From Bradyrhizobium sp. SRL28 (GTDB lineage Bacteria > Pseudomonadota > Alphaproteobacteria > Rhizobiales > Xanthobacteraceae): a DNA stretch of 64,000 bases. Numbering within the stretch: position 1 is the first letter of the stretch; each line of letters begins with the position of its first letter. Under the pieces are notes generated by a model. That model was given only the letters and a program-made list of their open reading frames with translations, did no database searches and had not been told where the DNA came from. Positions 49,096-57,634 of the stretch are shown in pieces. The stretch lies in NCBI RefSeq assembly GCF_018596315.1, contig NZ_JAHEAG010000007.1, positions 224,101-288,100 on the forward strand, in the 5' to 3' direction. Both the position numbers and the translations under genes were made by a program.

Positions 49096-50508
49096 TCAGC
49101 GCACCGGATCAATTGGCGTAGCTATGCCCAGGCGGGCCTCTATGGCCTCGGCCGCATCCAGGCACAAATCGTCGCGCAATCGCTGCCCGGTGATCAGCAC
49201 GCCGATCGGCAATCCCGTTTCCTCGTCACGCCCGGCCGGCACGCAGGCCGAAGGCAGCCCGAGCAAATTGGCCGGGACCACCGGGCGCATCAGTTCCTTG
49301 GTCGCGGCCGCTCCGGCCGGGGTCGCCGAATCAAAACCATGCTCGAACGGCAATTGCGTCCAGGTCGGCGACAGCAGCAACGGCCGGTCGGCCATGTAGG
49401 TCGACCATGCGCGTGCGATGCCATCGCGTTCGGCCATCAATTGCGACCATGACGCCGCGTCGGCCAAAGGCGGGATGTCCTGATTGAAGTTGTTCAGGAA
49501 GGCCATCGCCTCAGTGCCCATCATCGGGGACAACAATGCCAGCACCGAGCCGAAATCACCCATGATCAGGCGGCGCCAGCAGCCAATCGCGTCGTCGTAG
49601 CGTGGCGGGCAGGCTTCTTCCACGACATAGCCGGCGTCGGCCAGCGCCTGTGCGGCACGCCGCACCACAGCCGCCACCTTTGGATCGGTGCCGCCGCCGG
49701 GCGGCTCGGGCAGCACGGCCACGCGAACCGGCCACGCCAGCGCTCGTCCCTCGAACGGGGCATCGATCGACCAGGGATCGCGTGGATGCGCGCCCATCAA
49801 GACACGCAGACCGAGCCGCACATCCGCGACGCGGCGTGCCATCGGCCCCTGCACGTTCATCAGTTGCACCGCCAGCAACCGGTCTTCGGCCGGCACATAA
49901 CCCGCATCGGGGACGCGGCCGGCGGATGGACGGATGGAAGCGATGCCACAGGCGTTCGCGGGATTCCGCAGTGAGCCGCCGATGTCATTGCCAAGGCCGA
50001 TCGGGCTCATGCCGCTGGCCAGTGCTGAGGCCTCACCGCCGCTCGAGCCGCCTGCGGTGCGGCTTGGATGCCAGGGATTTCGCGTCAGGCCGTGAAGCGA
50101 ACTATCGGTGTGCACGCGCAGCGCCATGTCAGGCAGATTGGTGCGGGCGATCGGTATGGCGCCGGCGGCGCGCATGCGTTCGACGACCGGCGCATCCGCC
50201 GGCGCCACTGCCTTGGCCAGCGCGGGCACGCCCCAGGTGGTGGGCAGGCCGGCCATGTCGATGTTTTCTTTCACCGTGAAAGGCACGCCATGCAGCGGGC
50301 CAACGTTCTCGCCGGCCGCCAGCTTCTGGTCGGCCTTAACCGCAGCCGCGCGGGCCTCGTCGGCCAGCACGCGCACCACGGCATTCAGCGCCGGGTTCAC
50401 CGCATCGATGCGCGCCAGATGGGCGTCGATCACCTCGGCCGAACTCAGTTGCCGGCGTGCAATGCGCTGCGCCAGTTCGGTGGCCGGGAGTTGCCAGATC
50501 TCGCTCAT
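49096..50508 (-). CDS. Amidase signature enzyme
   Basis: 470 residues from MSEIWQLPATELAQRIARRQ. Amidase-signature family: catalytic Lys in 'HGVPFTVKENIDMAGLPTTW', then the Gly/Ser-rich signature 'RTAGGSSGGEASALASGMSP' (cis-Ser in 'GGSSGG') and nucleophile Ser in 'GNDIGGSLRNPANACGIASI'. Cleaves an amide bond, substrate unknown. TTGGAGC is 7 bp upstream; the frame to 50616 lacks a better site. The gene, with a repeat on each side, splits the otherwise housekeeping block. Confidence 0.9.
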   Translation of the reverse strand: MSEIWQLPATELAQRIARRQLSSAEVIDAHLARIDAVNPALNAVVRVLADEARAAAVKADQKLAAGENVGPLHGVPFTVKENIDMAGLPTTWGVPALAKAVAPADAPVVERMRAAGAIPIARTNLPDMALRVHTDSSLHGLTRNPWHPSRTAGGSSGGEASALASGMSPIGLGNDIGGSLRNPANACGIASIRPSAGRVPDAGYVPAEDRLLAVQLMNVQGPMARRVADVRLGLRVLMGAHPRDPWSIDAPFEGRALAWPVRVAVLPEPPGGGTDPKVAAVVRRAAQALADAGYVVEEACPPRYDDAIGCWRRLIMGDFGSVLALLSPMMGTEAMAFLNNFNQDIPPLADAASWSQLMAERDGIARAWSTYMADRPLLLSPTWTQLPFEHGFDSATPAGAAATKELMRPVVPANLLGLPSACVPAGRDEETGLPIGVLITGQRLRDDLCLDAAEAIEARLGIATPIDPVR

Positions 50509-50639
50509 CGCTTGCTCCAACATGACATGCGCAACGAAGTCGCGCGCAGGCCCCCCCACCCGTCGGTGAGAGTAGTATTGCACTTGTCTGATGTCGACGG
50601 TGCGACCGGCCCCCACCCGCTCGCTCGCCGCACCGACCT

Positions 50640-50780
50640 TTAGTCTCGTGTCCCGGACGCGGTGCAGCGCGCAAGCGCTGCTCCGCAGAGCCGGGACCTA
50701 TGGCCGACGTGGACCCCGGACCAGCAGCGCACCACGCCGCAAGCGCGGCGCGCTGCGCTGCATCCGGGGAACGCCAGTCT
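50640..50780. repeat. Pair of interspersed hairpins, family G
   Basis: First unit TCCCGGACGCGGTGCAGCG...GAGCCGGGA (about 50650-50697), second unit CCCCGGACCAGCAGCG...CATCCGGGG (about 50714-50769). Each has imperfect inverted ends around a GCGCAAGCGC-type loop. Confidence 0.65.
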
Positions 50781-50791
50781 CCGGCAAAGAA

Positions 50792-51256
50792 CTACCCGCT
50801 CGCCGCACCCGCCTTGGCGAACCGGCGGCGGATGCGCATCGATAGGCCGTCGCAGACCTCGCGATAGGCGGCAAGCTTCTGCTCGCGGTTGCCTTCCATG
50901 CCGGTCGGATCCGGCGTCGGCCAGTATTCGACATCGGCGGCCATGGTGCGCGTCAGCTCCAGCGCCTTGTGGTGGGCTTCCGGCGACAGCGTGATGATGA
51001 GGTCGAAATTGAGCCCTTCCCAATCCTCGAGCTCCTCGAACGTCATCGGCTTGTGGCCGGAAATATCCTGGCCGAGTTCGGCCATCACGGCGACCGCGAA
51101 CGGATCGAGCTCGCCTTTCTTGGCGCCGGCGGACTTCACATAGAGCGCCTGCGGGAACATCTGCCGCAGCAGACTCTCCGCCATCGGCGAACGCACGCTG
51201 TTCATTCCGCATGCGAACAGCACGGCCTGCGGGTTGCGCGCGCGGGGCGCATCCAT
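50792..51256 (-). CDS. Low-molecular-weight phosphotyrosine-phosphatase / arsenate-reductase-like protein
   Basis: 154 residues. The P-loop 'LFACGMNSVRSPMAESLLRQ' carries CX5R at residues ~16-22, and the acidic loop 'WPTPDPTGMEG' provides the general-acid Asp (DP). Cytosolic. Either a protein phosphatase or an arsenate reductase; the context (hisD operon) does not suggest arsenic. Its start is 21 bp after the UPF0262 stop in the hisD operon. Confidence 0.88.
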   Translation of the reverse strand: MDAPRARNPQAVLFACGMNSVRSPMAESLLRQMFPQALYVKSAGAKKGELDPFAVAVMAELGQDISGHKPMTFEELEDWEGLNFDLIITLSPEAHHKALELTRTMAADVEYWPTPDPTGMEGNREQKLAAYREVCDGLSMRIRRRFAKAGAASG

Positions 51257-51277
51257 GCGGTCAGGCTTCTCTCGGCG

Positions 51278-51781
51278 TCATGCGTCCTGCCCCTTCCAGT
51301 GCAGGACGCAGATCAGCGTGAACAAGCGCCGCGAGGTTTCGAAATCGATTCTTACCTTGCCCTTCAGCCGTTCCTGCAGCGTGCGCGAGCCCTCGTCATG
51401 GATGCCGCGGCGGCCCATGTCGATCGCCTCGATCTTGTCGGGCGTCGCGGTGCGGATCGCCTGGTAGTAGCTGTCGCAGATCATGAAATAATCCTTCACG
51501 ATCCGCCGGAACGGCGTCAGCGACAGCAAATGCGCGACGACGGGCGTGCCGTCCTCGCGGCGGATGTCGAACATCAGCCGGTTGCCGGTAATGGCGAGGT
51601 GCAGCGTGAATGGCCCCTGCGCATCGGCTTCCGGCGCGAACACGTTCTGCTCGATCAGATCATAGATCGCAATCGCCCGCTCATGCTCGATATCGGGCCC
51701 GGAACGCCCGATCGATTCCTCGTCGAGCGTCACCGCGACGATGCGGTTGTGCTGGTCATCGTCTGGTGGCGGCTTGTTCAT
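51278..51781 (-). CDS. UPF0262-family protein
   Basis: 167 residues from MNKPPPDDDQHNRIVAVTLD. 'SIGRSGPDIEHERAIAIYDL', 'IEQNVFAPEAD' and 'LLSLTPFRRIVKDYFMICDS' are distinctive of UPF0262, a small alphaproteobacterial family of unknown function almost always found next to hisD. Its start overlaps the hisD stop by 4 bp (ATGA), so the two are cotranslated. Confidence 0.93.
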   Translation of the reverse strand: MNKPPPDDDQHNRIVAVTLDEESIGRSGPDIEHERAIAIYDLIEQNVFAPEADAQGPFTLHLAITGNRLMFDIRREDGTPVVAHLLSLTPFRRIVKDYFMICDSYYQAIRTATPDKIEAIDMGRRGIHDEGSRTLQERLKGKVRIDFETSRRLFTLICVLHWKGQDA

Positions 51782-53073
51782 GGCAAATTGAGGCGCAATC
51801 CGACGGAGCGTGAATGGGCGTCTAAACCCTCGGCCTTGCCCAAGGTCATCGCGGCAGGCCCCAGCGCGCGCAACTGGTCCGGCCCGCATTTGAGAATCGA
51901 GGTGCGCTTCATGAAGTCTAGCACGCCGAGCCCCGACGAAAACCGCGCCGAACGCGCCGTCGGCAGCACGTGGTTGGAGCCGCCGACGTAATCGCCGATC
52001 GCCTCCGGCGTATGGGACCCAAGAAAGATCGCGCCGGCGTTGCGGACCTTGGCCGACAGGCCTTCCACATCCGCGGTCATGATTTCCAGATGTTCGGCGG
52101 CGATCGCATTCGCCAGCTCCACCGCCTCGTCGAGTTGCCTCACCATGATGATGGCGCCGAAATCGTTCCACGAGGCTCGCGCGATGTCGGCACGGGGCAG
52201 CGTCTTGAGCTGGGACTCCACCGCGCTTTCGACCTCGGCGGCAAGCCTGGCACTGTCCGTGATCAGGATCGACTGCGCGCTCGCATCATGCTCGGCCTGC
52301 GCCAGCAGATCGGCCGCGATCCAGCCGGCATTGCCGGTGTCGTCGGCGATCACCAGCACTTCCGAAGGGCCGGCGATCATGTCGATGCCGACCTTGCCGA
52401 ACACCTGCCGCTTGGCGGCGGCGACATAGGCATTCCCCGGACCGACGATTTTTGCCACCGGCGCGATCGTCGCCGTGCCATAGGCCAATGCCGCCACCGC
52501 CTGCGCGCCGCCGACGCGATAGATTTCGGACACGCCGCCAAGCTGTGCCGCGGCCAGCACCAGCGGGTTGAGCTTGCCGTCCGGCGAAGGCACCACCATG
52601 ACGACCCGCGGCACGCCGGCAACCCGGGCCGGCACCGCATTCATCAGCACCGAGGACGGATAGGCCGCGGTGCCGCCGGGCACGTAGAGGCCGACCGCAT
52701 CGACCGCGCTCCAGCGCCAGCCGAGCTCGACGCCCAGCGCATCGGTGAAGCGCTCGTCCTTCGGCAATTGCCTCCTGTGAAACGCCTCGATTCGGTCACG
52801 GGCGAATTTCAGCGCATCGAGGGTTGCGGTGTCGCAAGCCCCGACCGCGGCATCGATCTCGGCCGCGGTCACGCGCAGGCCGGAGGCGTCGATGTCGAGC
52901 CGGTCGAATTTCTTGGTCGCCTCGAGCAGGGCGGCGTCGCCGCGCGCGGCCACGTCATCGACGATGGCGCGGGTGGCGCGCTCGACATCGGCCGAAACCT
53001 CGCGCTTGGCGGCGAGGAACGTCGCAAATCGCTCGTCGAAATCGGCGCTGCTTCTGTCCAGGCGAACGGGCAT
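51778..53073 (-). CDS. hisD: Histidinol dehydrogenase
   Basis: 431 residues from MPVRLDRSSADFDERFATFL. Performs the last two oxidations of histidine biosynthesis, L-histidinol to L-histidine with two NAD+. 'VPGGTAAYPSSVLMNAVPAR', 'GPGNAYVAAAKRQVFGKVGI', 'MIAGPSEVLVIADDTGNAGW' and 'ANAIAAEHLEIM' (Glu-His catalytic pair) are all intact. Zinc enzyme. First gene of a coupled group with UPF0262 and the phosphatase. The longer frame to 53127 is not used. Confidence 0.96.
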   Translation of the reverse strand: MPVRLDRSSADFDERFATFLAAKREVSADVERATRAIVDDVAARGDAALLEATKKFDRLDIDASGLRVTAAEIDAAVGACDTATLDALKFARDRIEAFHRRQLPKDERFTDALGVELGWRWSAVDAVGLYVPGGTAAYPSSVLMNAVPARVAGVPRVVMVVPSPDGKLNPLVLAAAQLGGVSEIYRVGGAQAVAALAYGTATIAPVAKIVGPGNAYVAAAKRQVFGKVGIDMIAGPSEVLVIADDTGNAGWIAADLLAQAEHDASAQSILITDSARLAAEVESAVESQLKTLPRADIARASWNDFGAIIMVRQLDEAVELANAIAAEHLEIMTADVEGLSAKVRNAGAIFLGSHTPEAIGDYVGGSNHVLPTARSARFSSGLGVLDFMKRTSILKCGPDQLRALGPAAMTLGKAEGLDAHSRSVGLRLNLP

Positions 53074-53159
53074 GGTGGCTTTCTTGGGATCGGGTCGAAG
53101 GCCTATGCTCAATGGCGCGGCGGCCAAGGGCCGTCAACCCTTGCCAGACCCCAAAATCT

Positions 53160-53290
53160 CGTCGTCCCGGCCAAGCGAAGCGCGAGCCGGGACCCATAAC
53201 CACCGATGTCCATGTGGGGCCAGCTGGGGCGACAGCCCCTTTCACGGCTCACACCTGTGGTTATGGGTCCCCGCTTTCGCGGGGACGACG
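53160..53290. repeat. Interspersed inverted repeat, family E (copy 2)
   Basis: Left CGTCGTCCCGGCCAAGCGAA with GGGACCCATAACCAC; right GTGGTTATGGGTCCCCGCTT ending GGGGACGACG. Symmetry ATAACCAC/GTGGTTAT lies near the ends. Between DUF2948 and hisD. Confidence 0.82.
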
Positions 53291-53301
53291 ATGGAGAGGT
53301 A

Positions 53302-53763
53302 TCATCCTCGCCCCTCCGGCCCCAGGGGTGCGATGGCGAGGTCGCTGGTGCCGAGGTCGTCGGTGCCGAGGTCGGTCAGCTCGCATTCCAGGCATTCGAC
53401 GTCCAGCCGCAGCGCCTCGCCATGGCTGAACAGCAGCAGCGCGCTGCCGCCGGGGGCCTCGCCGGGATGGAATTCGATCCCGACCAGTTCCAGCACCGCC
53501 TTGGGTTGCTCCAGATCTATGTTGCGCGACTTGCAGGCCAAAACACGGTCGAAGCGCAGTGCCGCGATCGAACGGCGCGGCTCGGTTCCGCCTGACAGGG
53601 TCTGCTCCCAGTCCAGCCTGTTCAGGCCGACCACCAGCCGCTTTTCGTCCTGCCGCCAGACGATGTCGGACGCCTGGACACGGGCGTCCTGCACATGGGC
53701 CGATATGACGGCGAGATCGTCGGCATCGAGCGCAATCAGTTTGAGCGAATCGGGCGCCGGCAT
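53302..53763 (-). CDS. DUF2948-family protein
   Basis: 153 residues. 'LKLIALDADDLAVISAHVQD', 'ASDIVWRQDEKRLVVGLNRL', 'IDLEQPKAVLELVGIEFHPG' and 'RLDVECLECELTDLG' match DUF2948, which usually sits between murA and hisD in alphaproteobacteria. The C-terminal tail is a degenerate DLGT repeat ('TDLGTDDLGTSDLAIAPLG'). Function unknown. It follows murA by 17 bp and is likely cotranscribed. Confidence 0.9.
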   Translation of the reverse strand: MPAPDSLKLIALDADDLAVISAHVQDARVQASDIVWRQDEKRLVVGLNRLDWEQTLSGGTEPRRSIAALRFDRVLACKSRNIDLEQPKAVLELVGIEFHPGEAPGGSALLLFSHGEALRLDVECLECELTDLGTDDLGTSDLAIAPLGPEGRG

Positions 53764-53780
53764 AGGTCCTCGATAATCTT

Positions 53781-55070
53781 CTAGTCGCTGATGCGCTGGA
53801 TAGACGCACCGCAGGCCGAAAGCTTTTCCTCGAGCCGCTCAAAGCCGCGGTCGAGGTGGTAAATGCGGTTGACCATGGTTTCGCCCTCGGCGGCAAGCCC
53901 TGCGATGACGAGCGACACCGAGGCGCGCAGGTCCGTCGCCATCACGGGCGCGCCGCGCAGCGTGGCGGTGCCATCGATGGTCGCGGTCTCGCCGTCGAGT
54001 GATATACGCGCGCCGAACCGCGCGAGTTCCTGCACGTGCATGAAACGATTCTCAAAAATGGTCTCGGTGATCTGCGAGGAACCGCCGGCGCAGGCCATTA
54101 GCGCCATCAATTGCGCCTGCAAATCGGTCGGAAAGCCGGGGAAAGGCGCGGTCGACACCGTCACCGGCTTGATCCCCGCGCCATTGCGCGCGACCCGGAT
54201 ACCGTCATTGTTGACGGTGATGACGGCGCCGGCTTGCGTCAGCACGTCGAGCGCCGACTGCAGCAATTCGGGACGCGCGCCGGAAAGCTGCACGTCGCCG
54301 CCGGTCATGGCGACCGCCATCGCATAGGTGCCGGCCTCGATTCGATCCGGCAATACGGTGTGCCGCGCGCCGTGCAGCTTCTCGACGCCCTCGACCACGA
54401 TCCGCGGCGTGCCGGCGCCGTTGATGCGCGCGCCCATCTTGTTCAGGCAATCGGCGACATCGGCGATTTCGGGTTCGCAGGCAGCGTTGGTGATGATGGT
54501 CGCGCCCTTCGCAAGCGTCGCCGCCATCAGGGCTACATGGGTGCCGCTCACCGTCACCTTGGGAAAATCGATCTCGCCGCCGCGCAGGCCGCCGGGCGCC
54601 TTGGCCACCACATAGCCGCCATCGATGGTGAGTTCGGCGCCGAGCTTTTCCAGCGCCATGATCAGGAGATCGACCGGTCGCGTGCCGATGGCGCAGCCGC
54701 CCGGCAGCGAGACCTTTGCCTCGTGCATCCGCGCGAGCAGCGGTGCAATCACCCAGAAGCTGGCGCGCATCCGCGACACCAGATCATAAGGTGCGGTCGT
54801 GTCGATGATGTCGGCTGCCGAGATGTGCAGGGTCTGGCCCTGATATTGGCGGTCGCCCGGCCGCTTGCCCGCCGACATGATGTCGACGCCGTGATTGCCG
54901 AGGATGCGCTGCAACTGCGCGACGTCGGCAAGCCGCGGCACGTTGTCGAGGACGAGCGTTTCCTCCGTCAGGAGCGCTGCGATCATCAGCGGCAGGGCGG
55001 CATTCTTCGCGCCGGAAATGGCGATGGTGCCGTTGAGCTTGCTGCCGCCAACGATACGAATGCGGTCCAT
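53781..55070 (-). CDS. murA: UDP-N-acetylglucosamine 1-carboxyvinyltransferase
   Basis: 429 residues from MDRIRIVGGSKLNGTIAISG. First committed step of peptidoglycan synthesis: enolpyruvyl transfer from PEP to UDP-GlcNAc, in the cytosol. 'GAKNAALPLMIAALLTEETL' is the N-terminal substrate loop and 'LPGGCAIGTRPVDLLIMALE' contains the catalytic cysteine (~residue 124), the target of fosfomycin. Length is standard. Heads the conserved block with DUF2948, hisD and UPF0262. Confidence 0.97.
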   Translation of the reverse strand: MDRIRIVGGSKLNGTIAISGAKNAALPLMIAALLTEETLVLDNVPRLADVAQLQRILGNHGVDIMSAGKRPGDRQYQGQTLHISAADIIDTTAPYDLVSRMRASFWVIAPLLARMHEAKVSLPGGCAIGTRPVDLLIMALEKLGAELTIDGGYVVAKAPGGLRGGEIDFPKVTVSGTHVALMAATLAKGATIITNAACEPEIADVADCLNKMGARINGAGTPRIVVEGVEKLHGARHTVLPDRIEAGTYAMAVAMTGGDVQLSGARPELLQSALDVLTQAGAVITVNNDGIRVARNGAGIKPVTVSTAPFPGFPTDLQAQLMALMACAGGSSQITETIFENRFMHVQELARFGARISLDGETATIDGTATLRGAPVMATDLRASVSLVIAGLAAEGETMVNRIYHLDRGFERLEEKLSACGASIQRISD

Positions 55071-55372
55071 GCCAAAACCCTTTTGCTCTGCACAAATGAT
55101 CGGACAGATTGATCGACTCGCAAAAGCTTGGAAATTTACGGCTATTTGATGAGGCAACACCTGATTTGGCCGATCAGACTGACATTGCCCCCGACATCAT
55201 GCATCTCCCGGCCGCCTTGGCTGTCAGCGCGGATTGTGGTTTGACAATCATGGCCGAACACCCCGCGCCTGGCCGTTCGCGTTGTTCATACTGACGTCAG
55301 GAGGACAGCGCATCCTTAGCCGCTCACGGATTTTCGGCATCAACCTTGTTCGGACAGGAGACGGAGTTCCCA
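55071..55372. other. Intergenic region between murA and the Mop gene
   Basis: 302 bp, divergent promoters expected. The only marked element is the palindrome at 55291-55300. No molybdenum-cofactor riboswitch fold was recognised. Confidence 0.5.
55291..55300. promoter_or_regulatory. Palindrome upstream of the Mop-ABC operon
   Basis: CTGACGTCAG is a perfect 10-bp palindrome 73 bp before the Mop start, followed by AGGAGGACAG. Candidate operator; it is not a classical ModE box. Confidence 0.35.
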
Positions 55373-55582
55373 ATGAAGATCAGCGCGCGCAACCAACTCA
55401 AGGGCACCATCGTCGATGTCGTGAAGGGCGCGACTACGTCCCATATCCGGATCGATATCGGCGGCGGTGTCATCGTTACCTCTGCGATCACCAATGAGGC
55501 GGTCGATGAACTCAATCTCGCCAAGGGCAAGGCGGCCATCGCCGTGATCAAGGCCAGCGACGTGATGGTGGGCACGGAGTGA
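55373..55582 (+). CDS. Mop-family molybdopterin/molybdate-binding protein (single TOBE domain)
   Basis: 69 residues, MKISARNQLKGTIVDVVKGA... (the classical Mop beginning), then 'IDIGGGVIVTSAITNEAVDE' and 'AAIAVIKASDVMVG'. Mop proteins bind molybdate as hexamers and buffer it in the cytosol. GGAGACGG is about 6 bp upstream. The stop overlaps the GTG start of the following binding-protein gene (GTGA), an unusual translational coupling that points to the ABC importer downstream being for molybdate or tungstate. Confidence 0.9.
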   Translation: MKISARNQLKGTIVDVVKGATTSHIRIDIGGGVIVTSAITNEAVDELNLAKGKAAIAVIKASDVMVGTE

Positions 55583-56601
55583 TCGACCGTCGCACCCTGA
55601 TCGCGGGCCTGTCGGCGGCGCTGATTGCGCCGCGCAGTGCACTCGCACAAACCATCAGGGATGCCGCAGGGCGCAACGTGCCGGTCCCCGCAAAAGTATC
55701 GCGCGTGTTTCCGGCCGGGCCACCGGCGGCGATCCTGCTCTATACGCTGGCGCCTGAACTGCTGATCGGCTGGCCGCGCGCCAACCGGCCTGAAGAATGC
55801 GCTTACATGCTGCCGGACATCTGCACACGGCCGGAGGTCGGGCGCATCACCGGGCGCGGCAACACCGCCAATCTGGAAACGGTGCTGGCGCTGAAGCCCG
55901 ACCTCATTCTCGACATCGGTTCGACCAGCGCCACCTTTGTCTCGCTGGCGGATCGCGTGCAAGAGCAGACCAGCATCCCCTACGCGCTGCTGGATGGCCG
56001 CTTTGCGGCGATTGCCGGGACCTATCGCACGTTAGGAACGCTGATCGGCCGGCCTGAGGATGCGGAAAAACTGGCGCGCTACGCCGAGGATACGCTCAAG
56101 ACCATCCTCGGCCGCATCGAGCCGATTGCCGCAAACGAGCGACCAAAGGTCTACTATGCGCGGGGGCCGCGCGGGCTGTCGACCGGGCTCGGCGGCTCGA
56201 TCAATGTCGAGACCATCGAAATGCTCGGCCGCAATGTTGCCGGCGAAACCCAGGGCGGCCTCGCCAACGTTTCGATCGAACAGGTTCTGGTGTGGAATCC
56301 CGACGTGATCGTCACCATCGATCAGGAGTTCGCGGCGACCGTGCGAAACGATCCGTCCTGGGCTGCGGTCAAGGCGGTGCGCGACAACCGGATCCATCTG
56401 TCGCCCAAGATGCCGTTCGGCTGGGTGGATTTTCCGCCGTCCGTCAACCGATTGATCGGACTGTGGTGGCTCGCCAAGATTCTTTATCCGGAGCGCTTTC
56501 CGGAAGATCTGCGGACGCTGACCGCGGACTTCTACACGCGTTTCTATCACGTCACGCCGCCATCGGCTCAAATCGACCATGTACTTGCGGGCCGGGATTG
56601 A
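55579..56601 (+). CDS. ABC importer substrate-binding protein (BtuF/MolA-like)
   Basis: 340 residues from a GTG overlapping the Mop stop. 'MIDRRTLIAGLSAALIAPRS' is a signal sequence with a twin-Arg-like DRR start and 'ALAQT' cleavage. The Peripla_BP_2 domain is recognised by 'GNTANLETVLALKPDLILDI', 'IPYALLDGRFAAIAGTYRTL' and 'VLVWNPDVIVTID'. The family binds Fe-siderophores, cobalamin or, in MolA proteins, molybdate/tungstate. The Mop gene argues for the last, which is inference. Confidence 0.88.
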   Translation: MIDRRTLIAGLSAALIAPRSALAQTIRDAAGRNVPVPAKVSRVFPAGPPAAILLYTLAPELLIGWPRANRPEECAYMLPDICTRPEVGRITGRGNTANLETVLALKPDLILDIGSTSATFVSLADRVQEQTSIPYALLDGRFAAIAGTYRTLGTLIGRPEDAEKLARYAEDTLKTILGRIEPIAANERPKVYYARGPRGLSTGLGGSINVETIEMLGRNVAGETQGGLANVSIEQVLVWNPDVIVTIDQEFAATVRNDPSWAAVKAVRDNRIHLSPKMPFGWVDFPPSVNRLIGLWWLAKILYPERFPEDLRTLTADFYTRFYHVTPPSAQIDHVLAGRD

Positions 56602-56614
56602 TAGCCTTCCCCAC

Positions 56615-57634
56615 ATGAACAATGCCCGATCCGCCCTGCCCGGATTTGCGGTCGCGATCGCGGTCCTGATTGCGGGCCTGCTGCTGGCGCTTACGGTCGG
56701 GCGCTATCCCGTGTCGCTAGGCGATCTCATCGGCGTGCTGCTGTCGAAGGTCGGCGGCCCTCGCGGCGATATATCGCCAGCGGTCGAAAGCGTCATATGG
56801 CAGGTGCGCGGACCACGCGTGATGGCGGCGATGCTGGTCGGCGCCGCGCTCGCGGTGGCCGGCACGGCGTTTCAGGGATTGTTTCGCAACCCGCTGGTCT
56901 CGCCGGATATTCTTGGAGCATCGTCGGGCGCGGCGCTTGGCGCCGTGGTCGGCATCTATCTCTCGCTCGGCGTGTTCGCGATCCAGGCGATCGCCTTTGT
57001 CGGCGGGCTGATCGCGGTCGGCATCGTCTACATGATCGGGACATCGGTGCGTTCGCGCGACCCGATCCTGGTGCTGGTGTTGACCGGCGTCGTGGTCGGA
57101 TCGCTGTTCGGCGCCGGCGTCGGCCTCGTGAAGTATCTCGCCGACCCCTACAACCAGTTGCCGGCGATGACGTTCTGGCTGCTCGGCAGCCTGTCTGCGA
57201 CCGGGGTTCACGACCTGTTGCCGCTGGTCGGCCCGGTCGCCGCCGGCACCGCCGTGCTGATCGCGCTGCGCTGGCGCATGAACGTGATGTCGCTCCCCGA
57301 GGAAGAGGCGCGCGCGCTCGGCGTCGCGACCGGGCCGCTGCGCATTGCCATCGTCGCCGCCGCGACGCTCGTCACCTCGGCCAGCGTCGCCACCGCCGGG
57401 ATCATCGGCTGGGTCGGCCTCGTCGTGCCGCATCTGGCACGATCGCTGGTGGGCCCGGATTTCGCGCGGCTGCTGCCGGCGGCGGCCATCCTCGGCGGCG
57501 GCTATCTGCTACTGATCGATACGCTGGCGCGCACTCTGGCGCAGGTCGAAATTCCGCTCGGCATTCTCACCGCCGTGATCGGCACGCCGTTTTTCATCTG
57601 GCTGCTCGCCAGCGTGCAGAAGACCTGGTCATGA
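56615..57634 (+). CDS. ABC importer permease (FecCD/BtuC/MolB family)
   Basis: 339 residues from MNNARSALPGFAVAIAVLIA. About nine to ten hydrophobic helices. FecCD signatures: 'WQVRGPRVMAAMLVGAALAV', 'AGTAFQGLFRNPLVSPDILG', 'LLGSLSATGVHDLLPLVGPV' and 'IIGWVGLVVPHLARSLVGPD'. Inner-membrane dimer forming the translocation pore. It starts 13 bp after the binding-protein stop, and its stop overlaps the ATPase start by 4 bp (ATGA). Confidence 0.93.
   Translation: MNNARSALPGFAVAIAVLIAGLLLALTVGRYPVSLGDLIGVLLSKVGGPRGDISPAVESVIWQVRGPRVMAAMLVGAALAVAGTAFQGLFRNPLVSPDILGASSGAALGAVVGIYLSLGVFAIQAIAFVGGLIAVGIVYMIGTSVRSRDPILVLVLTGVVVGSLFGAGVGLVKYLADPYNQLPAMTFWLLGSLSATGVHDLLPLVGPVAAGTAVLIALRWRMNVMSLPEEEARALGVATGPLRIAIVAAATLVTSASVATAGIIGWVGLVVPHLARSLVGPDFARLLPAAAILGGGYLLLIDTLARTLAQVEIPLGILTAVIGTPFFIWLLASVQKTWS

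Noticed and set aside
55071..55372. Molybdenum-cofactor riboswitch upstream of mop
   Set aside because: No fold or conserved core could be recognised; only a short palindrome is present.
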